Shown here: piece by piece, positions 8,435 to 16,655 of the stretch
Layout of the letters: every line of letters starts with the position of its first letter
Numbering within the stretch: position 1 is the stretch's first letter
The notes under the pieces: model-generated
Told to the model about the DNA's origin: nothing
The model's database searches: none
Seen by the model: the letters and a program-made list of their open reading frames with translations, nothing else
Source: Pseudomonas sp. N40(2020)
Lineage (GTDB): Bacteria; Pseudomonadota; Gammaproteobacteria; Pseudomonadales; Pseudomonadaceae
DNA length: 64,000 nucleotides
Reading direction: 5' to 3'
Assembly: GCF_014472415.1 (NCBI RefSeq)
Contig: NZ_JACSZV010000021.1
Location: forward strand, 45,301-109,300
Made by a program: the position numbers and the translations under genes

Positions 8435-9153
8435 ACTGGCTGACGCCGGACTGGCCTGCGCCGGCCAGCGTCAGGGCCTGTGTCACCACCCGTGAGGGTG
8501 GTGTCAGCGAGGCGCCGTTCGACAGCCTCAATCTGGGCGATCATGTTGATGATCGTCCCGAGGCTGTTGCCGAGAACCGTCGGCGTTTGACTGATCACTT
8601 CTCTATAAAGCCTGCCTGGTTGCAGCAAGTCCACGGCATTGCCGTGGCGCATGCGGATCCTGCCGTTGTTGCGACTGCCGACGCCAGTTGGACAGCCACC
8701 CCGGGCATCGCCTGCGCTGCAATGACGGCCGACTGCTTGCCAGCGCTGTTCTGTGATCGCGACGGTACCCGCGTTGCGGCGGCTCACGCCGGTTGGCGCG
8801 GTCTGGCGGCAGGTGTGCTCGAAGCCACGCTCGATACGCTCGATGTCCCGGTGCAAGACGTTCTGGTCTGGCTTGGCCCTGCCATTGGCCCGCAAGCCTT
8901 TGAAGTCGGCCCGGAAGTTCGGGAAGTCTTCATCAATCAACTGCCCGAAGCGGCGACTGCCTTTGTCCCTAGCCACAATCCGGGCAAGTTCATGGCCGAC
9001 ATCTACAAGCTGGCGCGCCTGCGTCTGGCAGTTCGTGGTGTCACTGCGGTTTACGGCGGTGGTTTCTGCACCGTGACCGATCCGCGCTTCTTTTCTTATC
9101 GCCGTGCGTCGCGCACCGGTCGGTTAGCCTCTTTAGTTTGGCTCACCCGCTAG
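8431..9153 (+). CDS. pgeF: Peptidoglycan editing factor PgeF (YfiH/laccase-domain family)
   Basis: A 240-residue protein of the DUF152/YfiH family (formerly called polyphenol oxidase). Conserved features are QVHG, the TADCLPALF Cys, the His motif AAAHAGWRGL, and a C-terminal GGGFCTVTDPRFFSYRR. In E. coli PgeF keeps non-canonical amino acids such as L-Ser out of the muropeptide stem. The gene overlaps rluD (ATGA), an arrangement common in Pseudomonas. Confidence 0.9.
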   Translation: MNWLTPDWPAPASVRACVTTREGGVSEAPFDSLNLGDHVDDRPEAVAENRRRLTDHFSIKPAWLQQVHGIAVAHADPAVVATADASWTATPGIACAAMTADCLPALFCDRDGTRVAAAHAGWRGLAAGVLEATLDTLDVPVQDVLVWLGPAIGPQAFEVGPEVREVFINQLPEAATAFVPSHNPGKFMADIYKLARLRLAVRGVTAVYGGGFCTVTDPRFFSYRRASRTGRLASLVWLTR

Positions 9154-9183
9154 ACTTGCCTGACCTGCATCAACTCTCCGCCG

Positions 9184-9212
9184 CTTGAATCTCGCAGAAT
9201 CGACCGCATCTA
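9184..9212 (+). promoter_or_regulatory. Sigma-32 (heat shock) promoter of clpB
   Basis: CTTGAA at 9184-9189, a 14-base spacer, then CCGCATCTA at 9204-9212. This closely fits the sigma-32 consensus (CTTGAA, 13-15 bases, CCCCATNT). It lies 71 bases before the clpB ATG, where a heat-shock promoter is expected. Confidence 0.75.
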
Positions 9213-9282
9213 CAGTGGTATCTGGCAGGTTTCTTTATTCAGGATGGTTTTAGGTCCGGCCTGCTCAAAAGGAAGGTGACCC

Positions 9283-11847
9283 ATGCGTATAGACCGTTTA
9301 ACCAGTAAATTACAGTTGGCATTATCCGACGCCCAATCGTTGGCTGTCGGCCACGATCATCCGGCCATCGAGCCGGCGCACTTGATGCAGGCCATGCTTG
9401 AACAGCAGGGTGGTTCGATCAAACCCCTGCTGATGCAAGTGGGTTTTGACGTCAACAGCTTGCGAAAAGAGCTGACCAAAGAGCTCGATCAATTACCGAA
9501 AATCCAGAACCCCACCGGCGACGTCAACATGTCGCAGGATCTGGCGCGCCTGCTCAATCAGGCTGACCGTCTGGCCCAGCAGAAGGGCGACCAGTTCATC
9601 TCCAGCGAACTGGTGCTGCTCGCCGCGATGGACGAAAACAGCAAGCTCGGCAAGTTGCTGCTCGGCCAAGGCGTGAGCAAAAAGGCCCTGGAAAACGCGA
9701 TCAACAACCTGCGCGGTGGCGACGCCGTCAATGATGCCAACCACGAAGAGTCGCGTCAGGCGTTGGACAAGTACACCGTCGACCTGACCAAGCGTGCCGA
9801 AGACGGCAAGCTCGATCCGGTGATTGGGCGTGACGACGAAATTCGTCGCACCATTCAGGTTCTTCAACGCCGCACCAAGAACAACCCGGTGCTGATCGGT
9901 GAGCCTGGCGTGGGTAAAACCGCGATTGCCGAGGGTCTGGCCCAGCGCATCATCAACGGCGAAGTGCCGGACGGCCTCAAGGGTAAGCGTCTGCTGTCGC
10001 TGGATATGGGTGCGCTGATTGCGGGTGCCAAGTACCGCGGTGAATTCGAAGAACGCCTGAAATCGCTGCTCAATGAGCTGTCGAAGCAGGAAGGGCAGAT
10101 CATTCTGTTCATCGACGAACTGCACACGATGGTCGGCGCGGGCAAGGGCGAGGGCTCGATGGATGCCGGCAATATGCTCAAGCCAGCGCTGGCGCGTGGC
10201 GAGTTGCACTGTGTCGGCGCGACCACACTCAACGAGTACCGCCAATATATAGAGAAGGACGCGGCACTTGAGCGGCGCTTCCAGAAAGTGCTGGTGGATG
10301 AGCCGAGTGAAGAAGACACCATCGCGATCCTGCGTGGCCTCAAGGAACGTTACGAGGTTCACCACAAGGTTGCGATCACTGACGGCGCGATCATCGCGGC
10401 GGCCAAGCTCAGCCATCGTTACATCACTGATCGGCAGTTGCCAGACAAGGCCATCGACCTGATCGACGAGGCTGCCAGCCGTATCCGCATGGAGATCGAC
10501 TCCAAGCCGGAAGTGCTTGATCGTCTTGAGCGTCGCCTGATTCAGTTGAAGGTCGAATCACAGGCCCTGAAGAAAGAAAGCGATGAAGCGGCGATGAAGC
10601 GTCTGGAAAAACTCCAGGAAGAAATCGTTCGTCTTGAGCGTGAGTATTCGGATCTGGAAGAAATCTGGAACTCGGAAAAAGCCGAGGTACAGGGTTCTGC
10701 GCAGATTCAGCAGAAGATCGAACAGTCCCGTCAGGAACTGGAAGCCGCACGCCGTAAAGGTGATCTGAACCGCATGGCCGAGTTGCAGTATGGGGTGATC
10801 CCGGATCTGGAGCGCAGCCTGCAAATGGTCGACCAGCACGGCAAGAGCGAAAACCAGTTGCTGCGCAGCAAGGTGACTGAAGAAGAGATCGCCGAAGTTG
10901 TGTCGAAGTGGACGGGCATTCCGGTGTCGAAAATGCTCGAAGGCGAGCGCGACAAGCTGATGAAGATGGAAAGCCTGTTGCACCAGCGTGTGATCGGTCA
11001 GGACGAAGCGGTAGTGGCGGTGGCCAACGCGGTACGGCGTTCCCGCGCCGGCCTGTCTGACCCTAATCGTCCAAGTGGCTCGTTCATGTTCCTCGGTCCG
11101 ACCGGTGTCGGTAAAACCGAGCTGTGCAAGGCGTTGGCCGAATTCCTCTTTGATACTGAAGAGGCGATGGTGCGGATCGACATGTCCGAGTTCATGGAGA
11201 AACATTCCGTGGCTCGTTTGATCGGTGCGCCACCGGGATACGTCGGTTACGAAGAGGGCGGTTATCTGACCGAGGCGGTTCGGCGCAAGCCTTACTCGGT
11301 GATCCTGCTGGACGAAGTCGAGAAGGCGCATCCGGATGTGTTCAACATTCTGCTGCAAGTGCTTGAGGACGGGCGTCTGACCGACAGCCACGGCCGTACG
11401 GTGGACTTCCGCAACACTGTGATCGTCATGACCTCGAACCTCGGTTCGTCGCAGATCCAGGAACTGGTCGGTGATCGTGAAGCCCAGCGTGCAGCCGTAA
11501 TGGATGCGCTGACGTCGCACTTCCGGCCGGAGTTCATCAACCGGGTCGACGAAGTGGTGATCTTCGAGCCTCTGGCGCGGGATCAGATCGCGGGCATTAC
11601 CGAGATCCAGTTGGGCCGCCTGCGCAGTCGTCTGGCCGAGCGTGAGCTTAAGCTGGAGCTGAGCCCGGAAGCGATGGACAAGTTGATTGCTGTCGGTTAC
11701 GACCCGGTCTATGGCGCTCGTCCTTTGAAACGGGCGATCCAGCGCTGGATCGAAAACCCGCTGGCGCAGTTGATCCTGTCGGGGCATTTCCTGCCCGGCG
11801 CGACGGCGACCGGCGCCGTTGTGAGCGACGAAATCGTTTTCGACTGA
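9283..11847 (+). CDS. clpB: ATP-dependent disaggregase ClpB
   Basis: An 854-residue Hsp100 chaperone. The N-terminal Clp repeat domain (about 1-145) is followed by NBD1 with Walker A GEPGVGKT and Walker B LFIDELH. The coiled-coil middle domain (about 410-525) is present, then NBD2 with GPTGVGKT and pore motif GYVGYEEGG. The coiled coil separates ClpB from ClpA. With DnaK it dissolves protein aggregates after heat stress. The start ATG follows a good Shine-Dalgarno sequence (AAGGAAGG). The gene is monocistronic, with its own sigma-32-like promoter and a strong terminator. Confidence 0.97.
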   Translation: MRIDRLTSKLQLALSDAQSLAVGHDHPAIEPAHLMQAMLEQQGGSIKPLLMQVGFDVNSLRKELTKELDQLPKIQNPTGDVNMSQDLARLLNQADRLAQQKGDQFISSELVLLAAMDENSKLGKLLLGQGVSKKALENAINNLRGGDAVNDANHEESRQALDKYTVDLTKRAEDGKLDPVIGRDDEIRRTIQVLQRRTKNNPVLIGEPGVGKTAIAEGLAQRIINGEVPDGLKGKRLLSLDMGALIAGAKYRGEFEERLKSLLNELSKQEGQIILFIDELHTMVGAGKGEGSMDAGNMLKPALARGELHCVGATTLNEYRQYIEKDAALERRFQKVLVDEPSEEDTIAILRGLKERYEVHHKVAITDGAIIAAAKLSHRYITDRQLPDKAIDLIDEAASRIRMEIDSKPEVLDRLERRLIQLKVESQALKKESDEAAMKRLEKLQEEIVRLEREYSDLEEIWNSEKAEVQGSAQIQQKIEQSRQELEAARRKGDLNRMAELQYGVIPDLERSLQMVDQHGKSENQLLRSKVTEEEIAEVVSKWTGIPVSKMLEGERDKLMKMESLLHQRVIGQDEAVVAVANAVRRSRAGLSDPNRPSGSFMFLGPTGVGKTELCKALAEFLFDTEEAMVRIDMSEFMEKHSVARLIGAPPGYVGYEEGGYLTEAVRRKPYSVILLDEVEKAHPDVFNILLQVLEDGRLTDSHGRTVDFRNTVIVMTSNLGSSQIQELVGDREAQRAAVMDALTSHFRPEFINRVDEVVIFEPLARDQIAGITEIQLGRLRSRLAERELKLELSPEAMDKLIAVGYDPVYGARPLKRAIQRWIENPLAQLILSGHFLPGATATGAVVSDEIVFD

Positions 11848-11870
11848 GCCGCAGCGTCAATGAAATAAGG

Positions 11871-11898
11871 AAGGCCTCGCATTGCGAGGCCTTTTTTT
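11871..11898 (+). terminator. Terminator of clpB
   Basis: Perfect 10-bp stem AAGGCCTCGC / GCGAGGCCTT with a 3-base loop, followed by a run of seven T. Confidence 0.9.
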
Positions 11899-12030
11899 CG
11901 CCAGGCTGTTGAACTCAAAGGAAAAGGCTTGTAAAGTGCGCCCCGCAGTCAGTCACCCACAAGGTTTCAGCTCACTGAGCAGGAATCTGAAATAAGTTGC
12001 AAATCATTAACTTGAAAGCAATTTAGGGGG

Positions 12031-12058
12031 TTGACAGAGGTGATCTAGGTTGTAGAAT
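12031..12058 (+). promoter_or_regulatory. Stable-RNA promoter of the tRNA cluster
   Basis: TTGACA (12031-12036), a 16-base spacer and TAGAAT (12053-12058) are followed by a GC-rich discriminator (AGCGCGCCTC) as in stringently controlled promoters. It has the same layout as the rRNA promoters at the end of this window and lies about 85 bases before tRNA-Asn. Confidence 0.82.
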
Positions 12059-12142
12059 AGCGCGCCTCAGACACACGAACGCAGCGATGCGAACGGCGTC
12101 TAAGAGCTGTAAGTTTCACCGTTGTAAATTGAAATATGTAGT

Positions 12143-12218
12143 TCCGTGATAGCTCAGTCGGTAGAGCAAATGACTGTTAATCATTGGGTCCCAGGTTCGA
12201 GTCCTGGTCACGGAGCCA
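12143..12218 (+). tRNA. tRNA-Asn (GTT)
   Basis: A 76-base cloverleaf with paired acceptor arms TCCGTGA / TCACGGA, encoded CCA end, D arm AGCTCAGTCGGTAGAGC, T arm GGTTCGAGTCC, and anticodon GTT at 12176-12178. First gene of the cluster. Confidence 0.96.
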
Positions 12219-12227
12219 ATTTCAAAC

Positions 12228-12304
12228 CGGGGTATAGCGCAGTCCGGTAGCGCGCCTGCTTTGGGAGCAGGATGTCAGGAGTTCGAATCCCCTTACCCCG
12301 ACCA
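12228..12304 (+). tRNA. tRNA-Pro (TGG), copy 1
   Basis: A 77-base cloverleaf with acceptor arms CGGGGTA / TACCCCG, encoded CCA, and anticodon TGG in the loop TTTGGGA. It starts 9 bases after tRNA-Asn and is identical to the copy at 12483-12559. Confidence 0.95.
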
Positions 12305-12309
12305 TTTTT

Positions 12310-12385
12310 GGGTCGTTAGCTCAGTTGGTAGAGCAGTTGGCTTTTAACCAATTGGTCGTAGGTTCGAATCCCACACGACCCACCA
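12310..12385 (+). tRNA. tRNA-Lys (TTT)
   Basis: A 76-base cloverleaf with acceptor arms GGGTCGT / ACGACCC, encoded CCA, and anticodon TTT. It starts 5 bases after tRNA-Pro copy 1, so the first three tRNAs are one transcript. Confidence 0.96.
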
Positions 12386-12449
12386 TTTTTGAAACCAGTT
12401 TGCACTGGGATCGAATCTTAAGATCAGATGCCAAAAGCGCTGATCGAAG

Positions 12450-12480
12450 AAGGCGATCTTTGAAAGGTCGCCTTTTTTTT
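12450..12480 (+). terminator. Terminator after tRNA-Lys
   Basis: Stem AAGGCGATCTT / AAGGTCGCCTT (one G-T pair), then eight T. The T run ends two bases before the second tRNA-Pro. Confidence 0.85.
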
Positions 12481-12482
12481 AC

Positions 12483-12559
12483 CGGGGTATAGCGCAGTCC
12501 GGTAGCGCGCCTGCTTTGGGAGCAGGATGTCAGGAGTTCGAATCCCCTTACCCCGACCA
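12483..12559 (+). tRNA. tRNA-Pro (TGG), copy 2
   Basis: Base-for-base identical to the copy at 12228-12304, including the CCA end. It begins two bases after the T run of a strong terminator, and I see no promoter in the 97 bases that separate it from tRNA-Lys, so its expression probably depends on read-through. Confidence 0.95.
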
Positions 12560-12562
12560 TAT

Positions 12563-12600
12563 TAAAAATCCTCGTATCGAAAGATACGGGGATTTTTTTT
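12563..12600 (+). terminator. Terminator after the second tRNA-Pro
   Basis: Stem AAATCCTCGTATC / GATACGGGGATTT with a GAAA loop and a run of eight T, just after the tRNA 3' end. Confidence 0.88.
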
Positions 12601-12630
12601 GTCTGGCGGTCAGGGCCTGGCATCAGACGT

Positions 12631-12670
12631 AAAAAAGCCGCGCCTCCTTCAGGGAGGGCGCGGCTTTTTG
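12631..12670 (-). terminator. Terminator of the EF-hand gene (bidirectional)
   Basis: GC-rich stem AAAAAGCCGCGCC / GGCGCGGCTTTTT flanked by A and T runs, so it can stop transcription from both sides. It lies 12 bases past the stop of the minus-strand EF-hand gene. Confidence 0.85.
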
Positions 12671-12681
12671 CTTTCAGCGAA

Positions 12682-13089
12682 TCAGACGCCGTCTTGGTCT
12701 TTCAGATGCTCGAACAGGCCCTTGGGCATCTTCTTGCCATTGGCTTCGAAGTTGGCCTTCACGTTGTTGTAGGCCTCTTGCTCGTCGATGAAACCGTCAT
12801 GGTTGGTGTCAATCTTGTCGAAATCAGATTTCGGCGCGACTTTGAGGAATTCGGCACGGGAAACCTTGCCGTCGCCATCGGAGTCGGTCTTGGCCATCGA
12901 CGCATCGCCACACTTGCCTTCACCGCATTTGCCTTCCGGTGTCTTTACCGATGTTTCTGCCGAGGCAACCATATAGCCCTGGGCCAGTGGCTGGGCGGCA
13001 AACACCGAGCCGGACAGCATCAGACCACCCGCCAGTGCGGCGCCGATCAGGCCAATGGATTTTTTACCGAGAGTCGAAGTACGGGACAT
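12682..13089 (-). CDS. Secreted EF-hand protein with HvfA-like EGKCGEGKCG motif
   Basis: A 135-residue exported protein: signal peptide residues 1-31 (ending SVFA^A), then EGKCGEGKCG (Cys55 and Cys60), then two canonical EF-hand loops, 69-80 (DSDGDGKVSRAE) and 94-105 (DTNHDGFIDEQE). The repeated EGKCG is the motif that MNIO (DUF692) enzymes convert to oxazolone/thioamide copper ligands in HvfA-type peptides. The residues before it (QGYMVASAE) also resemble that family. No DUF692 or DUF2063 partner is visible in this window. Start ATG has SD AGGAG. It could simply be a periplasmic calcium-binding protein; metal binding of some kind is likely. Confidence 0.8.
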   Translation of the reverse strand: MSRTSTLGKKSIGLIGAALAGGLMLSGSVFAAQPLAQGYMVASAETSVKTPEGKCGEGKCGDASMAKTDSDGDGKVSRAEFLKVAPKSDFDKIDTNHDGFIDEQEAYNNVKANFEANGKKMPKGLFEHLKDQDGV

Positions 13090-13281
13090 TACATTCTCCT
13101 ACGGTTGCACAGTGCAACCACACGTTAAGGACGACATCCGGAGCAGAGGTGCTCGGGTGAGGCCATTAGGCGGTGGCGGTGTATCGCGACTGTGTCGTGG
13201 AGCGGGGGAGTTTGTAAGCGAAGGTGGGGAAGGTGGGGCGGAGATACAGTCAGAAACATATCTCCCAATCAACATAAAACA

Positions 13282-13311
13282 CTGTGGGCGCGAGCTTGCT
13301 CGCTCCCACAG
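13282..13311. repeat. Single REP palindrome
   Basis: A 30-base palindrome, CTGTGGGCGCGAGC / GCTCGCTCCCACAG, of the same family as the paired REPs elsewhere in the window. It lies 8 bases past the ndh stop and may stabilise that mRNA end. Confidence 0.8.
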
Positions 13312-13319
13312 TTCTTACA

Positions 13320-14618
13320 TCAATGCAGCTTCAGACGAGGCTCAGTCCCGCGACCAATCTTGCTACCGAGCATCAACATCGCCGTGCGGAATGGCCCGTA
13401 CAGTGCCATCTGGTGCATGCGGTACAGCGACACGTAAAACATCCGCGCCAGCCAGCCTTCAAGCATCACGCTGCCGGTCAGGTTGCCCATCAAGTTACCC
13501 ACAGCCGAAAAACGCGACAGCGAAATCAGCGAGCCGTAGTCGGTGTACTTGTACTCCGGCAGAGTCTTGCCTTCGATGCGCAGCTTCAGCGATTTGGCCA
13601 GCAAGGATGCCTGCTGGTGCGCAGCTTGCGCACGTGGCGGCACGTTGCGATCCGAACCCGGTTGCGGGCACGCGGCGCAGTCACCGAAGGCGAAAATGCT
13701 TTCATCCCGGGTGGTTTGCAGCGTCGGCAAAACTTGCAGTTGATTGATGCGGTTGGTTTCCAGGCCGTCGATGTCCTTGAGGAAACCCGGCGCACGAATG
13801 CCGGCCGCCCAGACTTTCAGGCTCGCCTTGATCTCGTTGCCGTCGGCGGTAATCAGGCTGTCGGCGGTAACTTCGCTCACCGACGCATTGGTCATCACGT
13901 TGACCCCGAGTTTCTCCAAGGTCTTGTGTACCGGCCCGCTGATGCGCTCCGGCAGGGCCGGCAGCACCCGTGGCCCGGCTTCGATCAGGGTGATGTGCAT
14001 GTTTTCCGGTTTGATCCGGTCCAGACCGTAAGCCGCCAGCTCATGGGCGGCGTTGTGCAGTTCTGCCGCCAGTTCGACGCCCGTGGCGCCGGCACCGACG
14101 ATCGCCACGCTGATCTGTTCGACCACATCGGTTTGCCCGGCGTGCGCACGCAGATAGTGGTTGAGCAGTTGCTGGTGGAAGCGCTCGGCCTGTTTGCGGG
14201 TGTCGAGGAACAGGCAGTGCTGCGCCGCACCCTGGGTGCCGAAATCGTTGGTGGTGCTGCCGACGCTGATCACCAGCGAGTCGTAGGCCACTTCGCGGGC
14301 CGGCACCAGTTCCACGCCGTTTTCGTCGTAGGTGGCGGCTAGCTGAATTTTCTTCGCGGCACGATCAAGCCCGCTCATGCGCCCCAACTGGAACTCGAAG
14401 TGGTTCCATTTGGCCTGGGCAACATAGTTGAGTTCGTCTTCGGAAGAGTTCAGCGATCCGGCGGCCACTTCATGCAACAGCGGTTTCCAGATGTGCGTCA
14501 GGTTTGCGTCGACCAGCATCACACTGGCCGTGCCGCGCTTGCCCAGAGTCTTACCCAGACGGGTAGCCAACTCCAGACCGCCGGCGCCGCCGCCGACAAT
14601 AACAATACGATGGGACAT
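13320..14618 (-). CDS. ndh: Type II NADH:quinone oxidoreductase (NDH-2)
   Basis: A 432-residue FAD protein. The N-terminal IVIVGGGAGGLELATRLG binds FAD, and a second GxGxxG (VAIVGAGATGVELAAEL) binds NADH. FAFGDCAAC near the C-terminal third and the membrane-binding tail fit NDH-2. It passes electrons from NADH to quinone without pumping protons. I took the ATG giving MSHRIVIV, 15 bases inside the longest ORF, as its residues match the family start. A small DUF3094 gene lies 63 bases upstream on the same strand. Confidence 0.9.
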   Translation of the reverse strand: MSHRIVIVGGGAGGLELATRLGKTLGKRGTASVMLVDANLTHIWKPLLHEVAAGSLNSSEDELNYVAQAKWNHFEFQLGRMSGLDRAAKKIQLAATYDENGVELVPAREVAYDSLVISVGSTTNDFGTQGAAQHCLFLDTRKQAERFHQQLLNHYLRAHAGQTDVVEQISVAIVGAGATGVELAAELHNAAHELAAYGLDRIKPENMHITLIEAGPRVLPALPERISGPVHKTLEKLGVNVMTNASVSEVTADSLITADGNEIKASLKVWAAGIRAPGFLKDIDGLETNRINQLQVLPTLQTTRDESIFAFGDCAACPQPGSDRNVPPRAQAAHQQASLLAKSLKLRIEGKTLPEYKYTDYGSLISLSRFSAVGNLMGNLTGSVMLEGWLARMFYVSLYRMHQMALYGPFRTAMLMLGSKIGRGTEPRLKLH

Positions 14619-14681
14619 AGGGATAACTCGCAAGGTTTTTAAAGGAAATCGGTGCGGTTATCTTCGCGAGCGCCAGGCAGC

Positions 14682-14855
14682 TCATAGCGTCAGATAACTT
14701 ATAAGTCGGCTCAACAGGCCAAGACCAATGGTCACTGCCAGCACCAGCACCAGGAGCATCCACGGCCGGAAAGGCCGGCGCTCGACACGGTGTTGGGACA
14801 ATTGCAGGTACTCTTCGACATGCTTTTGGTCTTCGGGGTTCAGGCGGCTGGTCAT
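14682..14855 (-). CDS. DUF3094-family small membrane protein
   Basis: A 57-residue protein read directly from the minus strand. The N-terminal MTSRLNPEDQKHVEEYLQL is hydrophilic and basic residues follow (HRVERRPFRP). One membrane helix (WMLLVLVLAVTIGLGLLSRL) ends the protein. It fits DUF3094, a Pseudomonas family without known function. It lies directly upstream of ndh on the same strand and could be a partner or simply a neighbour. Confidence 0.75.
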   Translation of the reverse strand: MTSRLNPEDQKHVEEYLQLSQHRVERRPFRPWMLLVLVLAVTIGLGLLSRLISYLTL

Positions 14856-14906
14856 AAAGGCCTCGTCAGGTAGACGTTGCTGAATGTGCAGAAGCTACAG
14901 CGGTTT

Positions 14907-15434
14907 TCAACCGGGGTTGAACGCAGCATAGCCGCTGTCCGGAACCGGTTCGACAGACACACCGTCATCGAGGCGAATGATCCCGCTTTTTAACACCCGT
15001 GCGGTGATTCCGCCATGCCCGCGCACCGCTTGAAAAGTGCCAGGGCCGAGGTTGTTTTGCAGGCGGGCGCAAGGCTGACACCAGCCGGTGGTCTCGAAAA
15101 TTGCCTGACCGATGCGAAAGCGCCGACCCTTGAGGCTGAACAGGTTGATCCCACTGATAACGAGATTGCGCCGCAGATCTTCAGGTTTGACCGGTTGATC
15201 GGCCGGGCGGCCCATCAGCGCGCTGATCACCGCGAGGTGTTCAAACTGGATCAGCGTCACCTGCCGCGCGTTGCGCACGCCGGGGCGGGCGTGATCGCCA
15301 GTCAGTCCGGCTTCCAGCCGCGCTTCCACAGCATCGAGTTCGATCATTGGCCCACGGGATTCGGGTCGCACGCCAATCCAGCGCACTCGGCCGGTTTGTG
15401 GCACGTCGGCGATCAATTGCTGAAGCGGTGTCAC
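14907..15434 (-). CDS. MOSC domain-containing protein
   Basis: A 175-residue stand-alone MOSC domain, the module found at the C-terminus of molybdenum cofactor sulfurases and in YiiM-type enzymes. It has a central NLVISG...LFSLKGRRFRIG segment and the conserved Cys-rich GWCQPCARL that would hold the molybdenum or sulfur-transfer site. A Moco-dependent oxidoreductase or sulfur-carrier role is expected, but no substrate can be named. Its start overlaps the stop of the upstream DUF1780 gene by 4 bases (ATGA), so the two are translationally coupled. Confidence 0.8.
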   Translation of the reverse strand: MTPLQQLIADVPQTGRVRWIGVRPESRGPMIELDAVEARLEAGLTGDHARPGVRNARQVTLIQFEHLAVISALMGRPADQPVKPEDLRRNLVISGINLFSLKGRRFRIGQAIFETTGWCQPCARLQNNLGPGTFQAVRGHGGITARVLKSGIIRLDDGVSVEPVPDSGYAAFNPG

Positions 15435-16057
15435 AGGCTGATTCCAACATCAAACACGATGCTTCTTCCAAGGTTGCTACGTAGAAAGTCCGGTGCATCG
15501 GGGTGGGCGAACAGCACGCGGGCGAATGTCGGGCCGACAAGGGACAGCGAGCGCCAGCCCTGACGCAAATATTCGGTCGGTGGTGGAAAGTGGCTGTTCA
15601 GATCCAGCACTTCGCGCTTGAGGCTGGCGAAGGCGATGATATCCAGTTCGCCCAGATCCATGCCACGCTCCTTGTAGTTGTGGGCTTTTTTGCGCAAGGT
15701 CGGCGCCAGTCTGAGCAGGAATTCATTGGCCGGAATCCGGCGCGGCTTGGCTTCGCGGCGCACCAGTTGGCTGAGGGAGAACGCACTGCGTCGCCGCTGC
15801 AATTCGTCGCGCCATTCGTCGTTGAGTCTGCGGCCTTCATCGAGAACGAAAAACACCTCGAAATTGGCATCACGAAACAGCACGTCCGGCGGCTCGCCAG
15901 CAGGGGCGAACTCGTCGGCCCGGTAGGGAATGTTCAGGCCTTGCAGCAGGCGCTGGCAGACCCAACGCTCACGCTCCCATTTGCGGGCATTGGACAGGAA
16001 CGCGTTGGCTTGCTCGGCCGCGATGGTCAGCAGGCGTAAATAATCTGAGTCATCCAT
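15431..16057 (-). CDS. DUF1780-family protein
   Basis: A 208-residue protein rich in Arg/Glu (NARKWERERWVCQRLLQGL, DEGRRLNDEWRDELQRRRS). I recognise it as the DUF1780 family, common in Pseudomonas and of unknown role; a nuclease-like fold has been suggested for related domains, which I cannot confirm here. I start it at the ATG giving MDDSDYLRLL, 51 bases inside the longest ORF. It is coupled to the MOSC gene by a 4-base overlap. It is divergent from the gene at 16188. Confidence 0.72.
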   Translation of the reverse strand: MDDSDYLRLLTIAAEQANAFLSNARKWERERWVCQRLLQGLNIPYRADEFAPAGEPPDVLFRDANFEVFFVLDEGRRLNDEWRDELQRRRSAFSLSQLVRREAKPRRIPANEFLLRLAPTLRKKAHNYKERGMDLGELDIIAFASLKREVLDLNSHFPPPTEYLRQGWRSLSLVGPTFARVLFAHPDAPDFLRSNLGRSIVFDVGISL

Positions 16058-16187
16058 AGGCCCAAGCTTAGCGTTCAAATGCGACAAGCAGAAAGCCTTG
16101 CGTGGCAAAGTACGTCAGTGGGCAGTCGAGAATGGCGGTGTAGACTCAATACAGCCGAGTCATTACGTCAAACCAAGGGGACTTATC

Positions 16188-16655
16188 GTGAAATTTCGCT
16201 GGCTAATGGTGTTTGCTCTTGTCCCGCTGTGGGCCCACGCCCTCGAAAACGGCGAGCGACTTGCCCCCTGGACGCTGCTGGATCAGTACGATCAGGCCTA
16301 CACGCTCGATAACAGCACTACGACGCTGTTGGTGGCGCGGGACATGGATGGCGCCAAGCTGATCAAGGAAGCCATGAAAGATCAGCCCAAGGGCTATCTG
16401 GAGGCGCGCCACGCGGTGTTCGTTGCGGACATCCAGCGCATGCCGGCGCTGATCGCCAAAATGTTCGCCGTGCCTGCCATGCGGGACTACAGCTACCGGG
16501 TCATGCTCGACCGTGAGGGGCGGGTCGCGTCGCGCTATCCCGGCGCAGAAGGGCAGGTGTTGTGGCTGCAATTGAAGGACGGTCGGCTGCTCGAACAGCA
16601 TGAGTACGCCAACGCTACCCAACTGCGCGAGGCGCTGGAGAAGGCGCGGCCATGA
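16188..16655 (+). CDS. Exported thioredoxin-fold-like protein of unknown function
   Basis: A 155-residue protein starting at GTG with a strong SD (AGGGG, 7 bases away). The signal peptide is MKFRWLMVFALVPLWAHA. The mature part (ENGERLAPWTLLDQYDQAYTL...TTLLVARDMDGAKLIKEAM...YRVMLDREGRVASRYPG) resembles YtfJ or peroxiredoxin-like thioredoxin folds, but there is no CxxC. Some databases call such proteins FAD/FMN dehydrogenases; I see no support for that. It overlaps the downstream membrane gene by 4 bases, so the two probably act together. Confidence 0.65.
   Translation: MKFRWLMVFALVPLWAHALENGERLAPWTLLDQYDQAYTLDNSTTTLLVARDMDGAKLIKEAMKDQPKGYLEARHAVFVADIQRMPALIAKMFAVPAMRDYSYRVMLDREGRVASRYPGAEGQVLWLQLKDGRLLEQHEYANATQLREALEKARP

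Noticed and set aside
12143..12559. tRNA cluster as an integration site for a genomic island
   Set aside because: No integrase and no partial tRNA repeat flank the cluster; the following genes are core genes.
16098..16655. FAD/FMN-containing dehydrogenase label for the exported protein
   Set aside because: No FAD-binding motif is visible; the protein is short and looks thioredoxin-like.
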